A DNA stretch of 64,000 bases, from positions 23,188,001 through 23,252,000 of the forward strand of contig NC_046676.1 of the NCBI RefSeq assembly GCF_003369915.1, read 5' to 3'. Made by a program: the position numbers and the translations under genes. Positions 20,772 through 33,200 of the stretch are shown here, piece after piece (the first letter of the stretch is position 1; each line of letters starts with the position of its first letter). The notes beneath the pieces were generated by a model. That model was not told the DNA's origin. It was given only the letters and a program-made list of their open reading frames with translations, and ran no database searches. Source of the stretch: Drosophila miranda. Taxonomy: Eukaryota; Arthropoda; Insecta; Diptera; Drosophilidae.

Positions 20772-23650
20772 TAAATATTAGTTTAACTTGAACACATACA
20801 TACACATACACACTTAAGCACTCAAACGCCCACACCCACACCCACAAAACTGTGAATATATACATATATTATGATTAAAGAGTAACATTTTTTTTAAGTA
20901 AAACACACACACACGAATGCATAAGCAAAAAACACAATAAAAAAGTGAAAATAAATTAACAAAAATATATGTATATGTAAAAGAGACAGAGACAGAGGGT
21001 GAACAGAGAGTGAGAAAGAGAGCAAGTGAAATAAAAGAGAAAACGAGAGCGTGCCAAAAATGCTTTTTACTGCAGGATAAAACCAAGCGCCGCCAAAAAG
21101 TATGCAACGCGCCGCATCCCGCCACCCAAAAGTATGCTGCGCAAAAATGCAATGGGGCTTTGACGCTGTGGGATGTGGGATGGGATGGGGACGGGGACGG
21201 GGACGGGCTGAAGGCCTGAAGGGAAGGCCAGGCGAAGAACCCTCCACTGAGGCTGGCCATAATTTATGTTTATGTGGTGCGTTCGTTCATTAGACCAGCG
21301 GCGAGGACCTGGACCCAGGATCCAGGACCTAGCAGACATAGGAGAAGTTCAGGACGCCGTTGCTGGTTGACTTCTCGCCTGGCAGCTAATTTATAAGGTC
21401 GCCACATGACTCAAGGACATCAGAAGAGCGGGGGCCGGACGGCGCTCCATTGAATGTAATAATTATAGTTATCATGGTGGGCCAGTGGCATCTCCATTTG
21501 CATTTGGCATTTGCAACCTTGTTGAGGCATCGACTTCGATCCGGATTAAAGCGGAATTTGAATGGTTCGATGCAGAGGCCATTGAACGTTTGAATGGAGT
21601 GGCTTAAACCAGTACAAACTGAAGGCTGAAACTGTCCTCTAACTAGTTGAAAGGCTTCCACAGGCTTTCACTTCAAGGAGAAAGGCAGGAATTGAAATTT
21701 AAGCTTAATGGATTTTTTGACGACTTTTAATTGGTTAAGAGTATCTTCAAATTACGATTGCTTTCAATCATTCTTTTGAAGAAGAAAGCCAATAGAAAAA
21801 GGATTAGGTTAAAGACCTATGGCCAATATGGACAATATGGTTAAGGACTATGAGATTAAGACGTTAGGAATTTGGGAACTATTTTCAATGCCTAATAAGT
21901 TTGGATCTACTTTGTTTGACAACTAATATCCCTAAAATGTTCACCATGCTTCGGGAGTCTCTTTTAGCAAGGCTTTCACTACCATCACCGATTCTGTGTC
22001 TCTCTCTACACTCCTCTCCTGCTCTCACTGTTCATCTTTCTCTCAACTGCTTGGCCAATAAATGTCCTTTTCCTGGCCATTCAGTTGTGCCTTTACCATC
22101 TTTTACCATCAGGTCTCCCCAATTGCATTTCAATAAAGACGTTTTCGAGCATTTTTGGTCAGGACGAAATGCTTAACAAATCAATAGTTGAGTGCACCGA
22201 CGGTTGTAGGGTTTTGGGGCTCTGGGGGTTGGGCACAGGTCGGACACAGGTATCTCGATTGCAGCTCAAATATTTACGTTTCCATTTAGAGCTGGCAGAG
22301 GAGATGCCACGAAATGTGGGGAGAATGCAGGTACTTCCCAGAGAACTCCTCCTCCTATCCGGAGTCATTTTCAACTTCATTTGTTGTGCAAATAGGCGAA
22401 ACGTATTGCCATTGAGTGTCGTAACCCCCTCGATATCCTTTTCCCCTGACCAGCGGAAGAGGCCTCAGCCCTCTCTCTTTTTCCTTTTTAATTTGAAGCC
22501 ATATTTTGTTGATTCGAGCAGACGATCCAAAAGTGTTTTTGCGGCTGATGAAAGCATCCTTCTGACCTGCCAATTTCGGTTCTTTTGAACTGTTCAATAT
22601 ATCTATCTGAAGATATTCCAACCAAATAACATTAACTGCCCTTAAGTATGGTTTTGCATGAGAAATTTAATCGAAATCGGATGCATATACATATGTATGT
22701 GTCATATGGTAGGGTATCCAAAGCTGTCAAAGGTATCGTTTCATTTTCGATTAGTTGGTAATTAATTGAAAATATCCTTTTTGTGTGTGTGTACTGTTGC
22801 TTCTACGTGTGTGCCTATGAGAAGGGGGAAGATCAACAGAATCAGAGCAGCAGCAGCAGCAGCGGCGGCAGCGGCAGCATTGGAGAGTGGCAAAAAGGGG
22901 CAAACAAATTGACAGCCAGTTGCCGTTGCAGTTGCAGGATTCGTATTCATACGGCAATTTTAGAGTGGCACTCATGCTGTTTCCACTCTTTCATTCATAG
23001 TCTCTCCCTCTCCCCCTACCCCTCCCTCTACCCCAACCCCACACTCTATCTCTGGACTCTGCTGAGAAATCCCTGACGCTCTTTCACTCATGTTTAATCC
23101 TCTTTAACAGAACGGCAACAGAACGATTACAATTTGATGTTTTGTTCCCTTTTCTTCTCTTGCGATTTTGCTTATTTTTTTTCTATTTGCACATTTCCGC
23201 TGCGACTAATCTGCAATTATGTTTTACATAAAAATCCTATCACATACAACAACAGAGCGTGTGTCAGGGAGAGGGAGGGAGCGACCGAAGAAGAGCGAGT
23301 GTGAAGGGAAAAACTTTTCACAAACTTTGTCCAGGCGCTGATTGTTTTCCCTGCTCTGATAGCCATAGCCGGGGAAATACAAATATTTAACAACAACAAA
23401 AACACAGAGAGAACAGAAAAGTTGATTCGAAGGCCGAAGCATTTGATACCCTTAAGGATACATTGTTATTTATAATCAAATAAAGACTGACGCCATTTGA
23501 TGCTGGTCAAGAATACTTGGAGTATAGGCTTGGAAATACTTCCTTCACAGCACTGCAAACATTCGATTAAAATCAGAACACCCTTTGCCAGGACACAACA
23601 ATGACGACTGGGAAAACTATCAGAGACAAAGTAGCGTATTAACGGACAGA

Positions 23651-23730
23651 CGGCAGCAGCAACAGCAGCAACAACACCAGCAGCAGCAGCAGCAGCAGCA
23701 GTGGCAGTGGCAGTGGCAGTGGCAGTAGCA
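23651..23730. repeat. Compound (CAG)n / (TGGCAG)n microsatellite
   Basis: CAGCAGCAACAG-type units pass into pure CAG and then into TGGCAG hexamers. Confidence 0.9.
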
Positions 23731-24944
23731 GTTTCATCTCTGGCAAGCGTTTCGTATACGCATTAAATTTGTAATCTCAATTTGAATTCGAGAGAAGGCG
23801 AAACCCGAACACAAGTTGGTCTTAGAGCAGAATATGAACCGCATCCAGTAGTGGCATAGACTATGGCTAAAATAACAACTAATTAGAGGGATTCGCATAT
23901 CGAGAGAGCCAGATAGAGAGAGAGAGAGAGTGGGGATGGAGTCGATGAACTGAACGATTTAGAGCAACAGGTGAAACCGAAGGTCTGATCAAATCTGTTA
24001 ATTACGTAATGAAATTAAGTATTGAGAAAATATAAGAAAACTATAAGAAGCTCCAGAAAAACCCCTTCTGCCAATACATTTCACAGCGGATAATTCTTGC
24101 GGAACCCATTAGAGGTTGACCTCTGAAAGAACAGGCAGCAGCGGTAAGCGGTAAGCGTTCCTTGATTAATGGGATCTATTTGAATAGTGATGCCACTCGC
24201 AAGCAGCTCCACTTGAAATTGAAGCACACAGACAACTAATTGGCATATGAATCACAGGCCAGAACAATAATTTCAGGATGTTGCAAGTCTCCAGAAGCTC
24301 TGCGTATTTAATAACTTAGAGCAGGAAATGAGAACTGGTAAATGGGAAATGGGAAACGGGAAACACTCTTCCTTTGACCAAATCCAGCTAAAGCTATTCG
24401 ATGCATTTAGAAGCATTTACGTGTCGTCCTGGGTACCCATCCTACATCGTACATCCCACATCCCACATTCTACACTCCACATGATATTCACTTTGAGATA
24501 TTTTCGTTTCAATTTCAATTGCAAGTCACTTGGAGAGATTAAGTGGGGTAAGGTGACCTCCCGATGCTACATCCTGGATCCTGATGGCCATAAATGCGTT
24601 GTGGTTGATAGGTTCTTGCCGCACGGGGGCCAGAACTGGAGCTGGGCCAGGCCGGGCCGGGCTGGGCTGGTTGTGAAGCAGCAGCAGCAGCAGCAGCCAT
24701 GTCAGCTGTTGGCCAGCAGCTGGATTCGGTTCTCGAATGCATTTCGTACATGATAATGACGTTGGTTCTTGTTGGACTTTGTTGCTGTTCTTGTTGCATG
24801 CGTTGCATTTGCAAGCGAGGGGCGGGGGCCCGGATAGGCCGTGAGCCTGTCTCGATGCCTCCTGCTGTGGCTTGTCGTGGTGTGGTTTATGGCAACATCT
24901 TGTCCAATTTATTACCACTTTCATTTGGTAGCATAATAGGCCAT

Positions 24945-24945
<1 letters not shown>

Positions 24946-24983
<38 letters not shown>
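24946..24983. repeat. (AC)n microsatellite, about 38 bp, perfect
   Basis: This is the longest perfect dinucleotide run in the window. Confidence 0.95.
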
Positions 24984-24987
<4 letters not shown>

Positions 24988-27900
24988 CACTTGCGGCTGG
25001 CAACTGCTGCACAAGCAGAGTCGTATGCATATATCTATAGCACGTAGCACTCAAAAATACTCAAACATTGAAAATTGGAGTTCTCGTTCTCGTTCTCTCT
25101 GTCTGTCGTCTCGTTTCTGCTTCATCAGTTACATGCTCTGAATAATTCAAGCGTATTCGGATTCCCCCAAAGTAGGCCTTTGTCAAAAAAAGCAAATGTT
25201 TTTTTTTTCTAACCAGTCATCGCTTATACCCCTCGCTGGAATGGATAAAGGCGCTTATATGTACTCGAATTTGCCTCTCAAAAGTAATTAAAGTATTTTT
25301 TGTAAATCATATTGGCTTCTCTTTATACATTTTTGTTTGCAATAAATGTGTGTTTTTATGAGAGCAGCGATTTCAGGGTATGTTGGCTCCACGGAATTAA
25401 TTGTCTTCGGAAAGCAGAAGGAAGAGTTTCCAAATAAACATCATATATACATTCCCGATGTACCCATTACTTTATCTATGAACACTTGAAGCTGCTCAAG
25501 AGCTACAGCTACCCCCAAATATGATCCACTTCCACTTCAGATATGTTCTTCATTCTTTTACAATCTAAAGAACACAGTGCTATTTTCTCCCGAAACCCTA
25601 AAAAATATATTATACTAGAAGGGAATCAAAAAGTCGGGATATCCAGGCAAATTGTTTTTTTTTTTAGATTATTTTAAAGCGTTCCATTCGCAGCCTTCTG
25701 TTGCAGAAGTCCCCCTCTGTGTCCAGTCCATTAACTGCTGATTGTTGTACAACTATCGCATAATTATTGCATATTATTACCAGGCCTATTAGCATATTTC
25801 AGCAAGGATAGTGGCCCACGGGATGTCCCGTGCCACGCTCAACAGGCAGCTGCCCCGTCATGTATTACGTATACGCAATGCTTGACGCGAGCCATTTCTG
25901 GTGCAAATCCCCAGGCGCAGTTAGCGGAAGAAAAAAAGAGAGAGACAGAAAAGTTTACTGTCAGTTTGGCGGCTGTTAAAAAACAGAACTCAAGTGTTGA
26001 ATGCACAGCCACACCATGCCACTAGTTTTAGCTCCCCCTTGCATATCCTCGCCGTGTTTGTGTGGGTCTCTTTTGAGGCCTTTCAACAGCAGCGACAGCA
26101 ACACTCGAGGGCGGATAGTGTGGCAGGGGCGTAGGCGCTTTTTAATTGCACTGAAAACAAAATGCTAAACACTTGTTGGCTGCCGCCTGGCTGCCTTCCA
26201 GCTAGTTGCTGCTGTTGCTACTGTTGCTGCTGATATGGCATGCCTCCTATGCCTCCTCCCGGTCGAGGTGTCGTCAAAGCTCTTTTAACATAGTCAAATC
26301 CGTGCAGTGTCGTGTCATGCCCGTCAGCAGCAGCTGCTGTGCCATTTGCTGTTGATGTTGCAATGGCAGTGCCAGCCCCAGTCGCCGATGCTGTTGCTGT
26401 TGCAGGGGCAACTGCTTTGATTGTGTGCCATAACTGAAGGCAGTTTCTATGTGGCGCTTCCTTTGGTGTTGTTTCTCCTTTTCCCTTCGAGTGTCTGAAG
26501 TTCTGCTTTGATCGCATTGCAACATTCTGCGACAGTTTTAGGATTGTAATGGGCTCCCAGGGAGGCATTGGCAGAAGAAGTGAATGGAATTATTCTTTGA
26601 TTGATTCTTCTTTATTTTCGATTGATTTCTAAGGCAGGCATTCGATAATGATTGATCTACCGTTAAGCATTCCTTTGGATGATAAACGGCTCATTAAATT
26701 ACCCCTTTCGATCAGATAGTGCTACTTAATTTCAATTGCACTTGTTCCCCCTCCAATATATTCGATTTATTGAGCGCTTCATTAGCCGCGAACCATGTTT
26801 AATTAACGAGCACAATGGAGGAGTGTGTCACTGACGTTGGCGTTGACTGTGTCGGGTTGGAGGGTGAAATTTCCGACTCTCTGGTGACATTTGAAAAGTT
26901 TAAAATAATATAATTTTCAGCGCTATAGCTATATAGCAATGTATATATGGCAAACTAACAAGTTCGACTGTCGGGAAGCCCTGCCTGGGGATGGCTGGGG
27001 ATGACTGTGGGGCAGCAGCTAGACGGGGTTTGTCTTAGCCAACTTTTCAACCCGAAAGAAGGAAAACTTTTGCGCTGCACTGTTGCAATGGACCTGGACA
27101 CCCACACACACATACATCTCTATTGTAAGATGTGTGTATGTAGGTGGGTATGTGCGAGCATGGGAAAGTTTTCTTGGCGCTGGGCCGGGGGAAAACGCAG
27201 CGTTTTCCGGGGAAACCAGGCAGCATCGGCGTAGTCTTTGGGGAAATTAAACATTTTCTATTTGAAAACTTTGCTCGTGTGTCTTTTGCGAATTCTGGTG
27301 CTGCTGATGCTGCTAATGCTGCCGCTGCTGCTGGAGCAACAGTTGCCCCTCCTTTCGGGTCACACTTTCGCATTACATTAGATGCCTTTGTTCCTGCAAC
27401 AATTGCGGAAGTCATAATTTTTCCTAATTTTTTTCCTTGTGCCAACTTTCGGGTCGTCGGTTCCTGTGACAAATTCAGCAGCAAATTGCTGGCAGATTTC
27501 CGACACCAACCGAAAAACTTTACTGTGAAAGTTCACGTTCAGGCTCTGGCTACAGAAGGGGTGGCACGGGGGCAAGGCGGCACGTCGGCACGGTGGCAGG
27601 GATCTAAATGTCAAGCGGGTTACTGTCATAGGTGTTGCATATTTAATGCGCCGCCCCCGGTGGCAACACCAGCAGTGCTGCAACAGCAACAGCAGCAAAA
27701 ACAACATCCATAGGAACAATTCAGCGATTGAGGCAAGTGCACCCCAAACGCAAAGTGCATGCAAATATTTTTGTCAACGATTGTTTTGCTCCCGGAATGA
27801 GGAGCTCTGACTGCAGTTGAAAGTGCAGCAGAGAGAGCGAGAGAGAGAGAGAGAGAGGCTGCTGGGACCTGGGTCAGGGGTCAGGGACAGGCAAAAGGAC

Positions 27901-29349
27901 AGAGCCCAGTTGTTGTCAACTGTTTGAGTAATTGTCGTTGGTGTGAAATTTGGCAACGCTGACACAGAGCCGGAAAAGGATTTGCTGGGTTATGTATGGT
28001 CCAAACTCTGATTGAGATGAAGGAGCAGCTGGATCGAGCTCTGAATCTAAACGGCCATCGATGGATATATATGGCTATTTCCGCTATGACGCGGTCCCCA
28101 AACGTTGCCAAATTTCACTAATCACTGTGGATGGGAAATTTAACATTACGCCCGACATTCACTTTCAAATGGGATTGAAACGTTGCCAAAATTCCCATTA
28201 AATGGAAATTAATTAAACTACCATCTATCTTCATGTGCAGGAATATACAGTTTCGAGTCTTCTCAAGCCGATTGCAGTCTTTTTGTCTGACTTTTCACGA
28301 AAAAAATCAATTAAAGCGTGTTACCAAAAAAAAAAAGAAGATATTGGAGTGCCGGAAAACTACGAAAAAACCCCCGTAGCTGATGGAAAAAATACGCATT
28401 TTCAGTGGGCAAACACGATGCATAGCGTATAAAAACCAAAACAATAAAAAAGATTCTTTAAACAAAAAAAAAAAAAAAATTGATTCAAAAAAACCGAAAA
28501 TAATTTGCACATTGCCGAAATGGAAATGCAGTGAGAGTGAATCCGAATCAAGTGCGGACATGGGGCTTGCATCTGCTGGGGCATTATCAAATAATTCAGT
28601 TGTAATCTATTTTAATCTGGCAGACATCCCTCAGCAAAATGTTTGCTTGTTTGTTAACCCATTGGCAATCGCGGGAATCCTATCTATTTATTTCGCCGTT
28701 TTGCTAAACATTTCCGAGATTTAAATGCGGATTCAGGACAAATCAAATATTTACATACGCACATATACATACTCCCAGGCACTGTGACTATCTGATGGAA
28801 TGATGGAAATGTCCAGCTATATTTATGTCACAGGATTTTTTCCACCAAACCAAACGAGAAATATACGAATGATTTAAGCGGCTTAGTGTAATGGCTGCCG
28901 ACCAGCGGGTCTTAGAGCAACGAATCTGTTGCGGTGGCATAAATTATACAATTTAATTTGGCAATATAGATTAACAAGTTCATGAAACAGAATATGCACA
29001 TATGTACTGAACTACAGAGCAAATGGAAATAAACAAACGTTATCTGATAGTTGTTTTTTCGGTCAGCTCAATTTCAGCTGGCATACACTCAATAGTCGGC
29101 TTTTGAATATGTTTAAAATAATAATAGCTTCAAAGCCTTTGAGTTGGAACCAATCAAGAGTTTTGTGTACAAAGCATTGTTGTGTGTTCCTATTGAAGAC
29201 ACTGACACTGACCCTGACATTCCCTTGATATTAGTAGCTTTAACTACCTTCCTACTATAACTCAATATGATGAATGACCCTAGAGATAAGGAAAGCAAAT
29301 AAGTACAAAATTCTTCGAGCTTTGAGCTAATAAATTCCACAAAATTCCC

Positions 29350-29384
29350 ATAAAAGAAGGGCCTTTTTTAATGAAAATTCATTT
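29350..29384 (+). promoter_or_regulatory. Core promoter of the serine protease homolog (TATA plus Inr)
   Basis: ATAAAAG begins at 29350 and the initiator TCATTT (consensus TCAKTY) spans 29379-29384 with A+1 at 29381. That is 31 bp downstream of the TATA start, the ideal spacing. This places the transcription start downstream of the first in-frame ATG (29371), so translation must start at the second ATG (29392), leaving an 11-nt 5' UTR. Confidence 0.6.
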
Positions 29385-29391
29385 GGTGAAA

Positions 29392-30240
29392 ATGTGCCGT
29401 TTACTACTCCTTTTGGCAGCCCTGCCCGTGACGGTACTTAGTCGGCAGTACGCTCCTCGCCTGATTGGTGGCACCACCGTGGAGATTCAGGATGCTCCTT
29501 GGCAAGCATCGATCGTGATCAAAAATGAACCCCTATGCAGCGGAGCCATCATCATGGAGAACCTCATTCTGACCAGCGGCTGGTGTGTCCACAGGGTCCC
29601 CGCCTCAAAGCTGAAAGTGCGCGTAGGCACTAGCTCCCGGAGCACTGGAGGATCCCTGATCGCCGTCTGTAAGGTCCACATCCACCCGCACTACTTCCTG
29701 GACCGCTACGACAACGACCTGGCTCTGCTGTACCTCTGTGAGAATGTGACCCTAACCGATAATAGGGTTCAGGTGGTACCACTGGCCTCGGAAACTCCCA
29801 GTGACAATGCGGAGGGCATCGTCTCCGGCTGGGGCCACACCTCGTCGAGCAGCTTGTGCATCTTGTGGAGCAAAATGATCTCGATTCTTGCTCGGGTAAG
29901 ATTGTTCTGGATAGATTTCCTTACACCCAGATCGCAGCAGTTGCAGCAGGCCAACGTGAAAATCCTCAACTGGCAGCAGTGTGCAGCGGATCGATCGATC
30001 TTTGGACATTTCAACCCCATCCAAGGCCTCTCCGAGCGGACCCTCTGCACCATTGGGGTTGGGGGCACTGGCACTGGCACTGGCACTGGCACGGGCGCCT
30101 GCTACTTCGACGAGGGCGCTCCTCTGGTAGTAAATGGCATCCTGGTCGGCATTCTGGGGACGGTAGGCTGTGCCGGGAAGCCCGATGTCTATGCTAATCT
30201 GGCGCAGCACAAGAGTTGGCTAAAGGAGAACACCAAATAG
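29392..30240 (+). CDS. S1-family serine protease homolog, catalytically dead, single exon
   Basis: The product is 282 residues from the ATG at 29392 (289 from 29371). It has a signal peptide (MCRLLLLLAALPVTVLS), an activation-type site R|LIGG in place of R|IVGG, and a chymotrypsin fold. Numbered from 29371, the catalytic His is replaced (LTSGWCVHR, Trp71, where active enzymes read AAHC). The Asp is kept (YDNDLALL, Asp116). The Ser is replaced by Glu (CYFDEGAPLV, Glu248, where active enzymes read GDSGGP). It is therefore a non-catalytic homolog, perhaps a regulator, cofactor or seminal protein; that role is inference. A Gly-Thr repeat at residues about 231-241 comes from a GGCACT hexanucleotide array. 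The GTAAG...CAG at 29896-29930 would be only a 35-nt intron, so I leave it unspliced. Confidence 0.88.
   Translation: MCRLLLLLAALPVTVLSRQYAPRLIGGTTVEIQDAPWQASIVIKNEPLCSGAIIMENLILTSGWCVHRVPASKLKVRVGTSSRSTGGSLIAVCKVHIHPHYFLDRYDNDLALLYLCENVTLTDNRVQVVPLASETPSDNAEGIVSGWGHTSSSSLCILWSKMISILARVRLFWIDFLTPRSQQLQQANVKILNWQQCAADRSIFGHFNPIQGLSERTLCTIGVGGTGTGTGTGTGACYFDEGAPLVVNGILVGILGTVGCAGKPDVYANLAQHKSWLKENTK
30066..30095 (+). repeat. (GGCACT)n in-frame hexanucleotide repeat
   Basis: About five units, in the loop just before the former active-site serine of the protease homolog, encode alternating Gly-Thr. Confidence 0.9.
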
Positions 30241-33200
30241 CGGGTGGAGAAGTAGCTGCTCGTGGCTGCTCTTGCCAAATGTGTTTCCCATGTGTTTCTT
30301 TTTGCGAGTGCAACCACAGTCCTGGGGCGCCACTCAGCCCAGGACTACGGCCGAGTCCATGCAAATGTGTCTCCGCAATGACCGCTGGACAGTTGCATTA
30401 TTCATTGTGGTTTCAACAAAGGGAAAAAAGTTCTAAAGGGAATGTTAATGGATGCTTTCGAAGCCTAAAGTACCCTTGGAAGTGCAATTGTTTTAGTCAC
30501 TCAAACATACTACATTACATATCTGTAAAGCTTAGAAACACTATCTATAAATCTTTGTATCTACATATATCACATAAATAAGCTTAAATTTCATACAGCA
30601 TTTTAGCCAGAGATCGTAGGACACACGGACAAGGTTCTAGAGCGACTAATCTAGTGCATACCCACTACTCCAGACGATACCCTCCACAAAAACCCGATCA
30701 AATTGCCTGTAGCCATGTACTTAACTTAATTAAAGTTTATTTTTTGTGCTCTGCCCCAAAAAAAGCAAAAGGGCCAAAGACAAATGGAAGGAGGTGGCGG
30801 CAAGGCCATGATGAAGAGACTCGTAAGGTTGACACCATTTATAAGCTGCAGAAGCTGTGGCAAGTGCAACCGCGACAGGTAGAAGGCTTCACTCCTGCCA
30901 CAAAATCAAGATCTGGGGACACGGGATTTGCTTGGGATGCAGGCAGCCAGCAGCAGGCAGCCAGCAGCAGGCAGCCGGCAGCCGGCAGGAAAGGAAAACA
31001 CTTTTAGTGGAAATTGAAAAGTTCTCTCTTTCTCTCTGTTTAGACAAATATCTCCGAGTGCTGGGCAGCTGGTCCTCCTTTTGGTGCTGTTGCTGCTGCT
31101 GCTGCTACTACTGCTGCCACTGCCTCAAGGACATCGACACGAAAGCCGTTTTGACCATTTATCAGAATGTTATTGGCCAAAAACAAAAAAGGGGAAAGAG
31201 GGGAACAGAGAACAGAGGAACAGAGGAAAAGCCAAGGAAAGCACAGCCAGCAGAACGAAGACAACTGCAATAAAATGCAATGTTTCTATTACAGCGATTT
31301 ACGTGCCACAGAGAGACACACAGAGGCACAGTGATGACATGGCCATCAACGAACAGGGCTATTTCTGAAGGCTAGACATTCCCATAGGGAATGAAACTTG
31401 ATCCTGATTGGAGTACTGTATCATAGTGGATTTCAAATGAATCATTCGACTTTCGGCCTTTTCTCGATTCAGATTGGGTTCGCCACGCAGTTACTGGCCG
31501 TCCATCTTTTTGATCCTTCACTGTACTTCAGATCCTGCTGTCCGTTTTCTCAACTCTACCCAATGTAGGGGTACCATTTCTCCGCCTCATGAGCAACATT
31601 TTTATGGCTTCTTCGGAAAGGCGAGTTCTGTGCAAAGTTTCCCTGGAATGATGTCCCTTTCCCAATGACTTTCTGTAGTACGTATGTTCGCTGGTGTGGT
31701 GTTGTTTGGGTTGTTTGTTAACTAGCGGCAACTAGAAGATAAGCAGCCCCCAAATGTTTCTCTTGTCGTTGGTCAAAAGCATTGCCACTCCTGCTCCTCT
31801 GCTCCTCCACTCCTCTGCCTTTCTGGCCATTTTAATTGCTGTTGAACTTTGTGTTTGGCAATTTCCCCGGCAACAAAAACAGAAATAAAACAGAAGCGAA
31901 CCCATTTCAGCAATTGCAGCAACAACAGGAGCTTGCAACAAATCGAAGCAATATATTTGATTTAACTTGTTTGAACAGAACATATTGTAGTTCTGTTGCC
32001 TTTTGTTTGTTCGGTTTTCTTTTTGTTGACGCGCTTTTAAAACTATTTGGGGAATTGCGGAGATTTGTGGCAGCATGCGGAATTATTATGGCAGTCATGC
32101 CACAATTCATGGCAAGTCAAATGGGGACTTCCATCCATTGTTGGGAATCGATTTGATTTTTTCCTCAAAAGTAATTCTAATGAAAGTCCAAATTAGTTGA
32201 CATAATAGCAGTAATTTAATTTTTTTAAAATATCCTTTGTGCTCATTGTCCGGTGGCAATTAATTATTTAACATTTTTTTATAGCTGGCTTTTTTTTGTA
32301 TTTTTTTATTCTCTTAATACATTGTATTATTCGTATGTTAACCAAATTTTCATTTTCCAATTAAGCTTAATATGTTTTTAATTCATGCACTAGCTTATTT
32401 AATTGAATTTGTTATGCAAAGCGATTCGCTTTTCTTGCTACCGCTTTCGCGCGCAGGCTCTCGCTCTCTCTCTGCATTTTTCTGCAGCATTTTTACCATT
32501 TCAGGGGATGTGATGATTTCGCCCAGAGGTTTGCAACGGACAGAAGGATGAATATATTGTGTAGATTATTTCTGTTCAGCATCCATCTGTTTGCGTGATT
32601 CGACCCGCCTGCACTCCAATCTCGGACATCGCACAGTTGATCTTCAACTGACTCTTTGTCGCATCTAAAGGTGTGTTTTCGCTATTGTTCTGCCCCACAA
32701 TAAACTAAACCATCATCGAATTGTCATTAAATAGATCGTAAACTACGCTGCTGAAAAAGCTCAGCAGCTGAGCAATCAGTTTTCAGAAGCCGTTTTCAAG
32801 GGTATCTCGTATGCCGCCATCCCCTTTATTTCCTGTTCTGTTTTTCCGACAATTAAATGTTGCGCTTCAATCGACAGGACAGCGAAAGAGAGTGTGAGAA
32901 ATGGGAGATGGGAGGGGAAGAGCAGCAAAAACATTTAAATTAGGATTAGTTCCATATGTGCGTGAGCTTTTAAATCAAAACGGGCTCAAATAGAGAATGA
33001 GGGAGCGGGCGGGCGCGGGGCGCCGTGGGGGACCGTTTTTGGCCATTTGGCATATTTTTCTTTACGCCGCGGGAATATTGATTCGGTTCTGGAGCCACAC
33101 ACACACACACACCCACATGAATTAATGTCCTAACAACATTTGTAACTGAGCATTTGTCCGTTGGTCATGGGCCTGCACACTCCCCTGGACGGACATTAGG

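Larger units (their letters stand above)
19974..29349. other. 9.4-kb stretch without a supported gene
   Basis: The first 800 bp is the likely 3' UTR of the upstream gene. The rest is microsatellite-rich intergenic or intronic DNA: GGGGAC repeats at 21188-21206, GAGA at 23910-23930, CAG/TGGCAG at 23651-23730, (AC)n at 24946-24983 and GA at 27830-27856. A minus-strand open frame at 26218-26568 ends GFDYVKRALTTPRPGGGIGG followed by Gln codons. It also contains Ala/Thr simple repeats and I could not confirm it as an exon. A 189-codon plus-strand frame at 27144-27713 lacks any recognisable motif. Confidence 0.5.

Noticed and set aside
27144..27713. 189-codon open frame on the plus strand
   Set aside because: It begins with GTG rather than ATG, contains only Ala/Gln simple-sequence patches and no motif, and lies in GC-rich non-coding DNA.
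29896..29930. GTAAG...CAG inside the protease homolog, possibly an intron
   Set aside because: Only 35 nt, below the usual minimum for fly introns; its length is also not a multiple of three, so removing it would shift the frame of the conserved C-terminal part.
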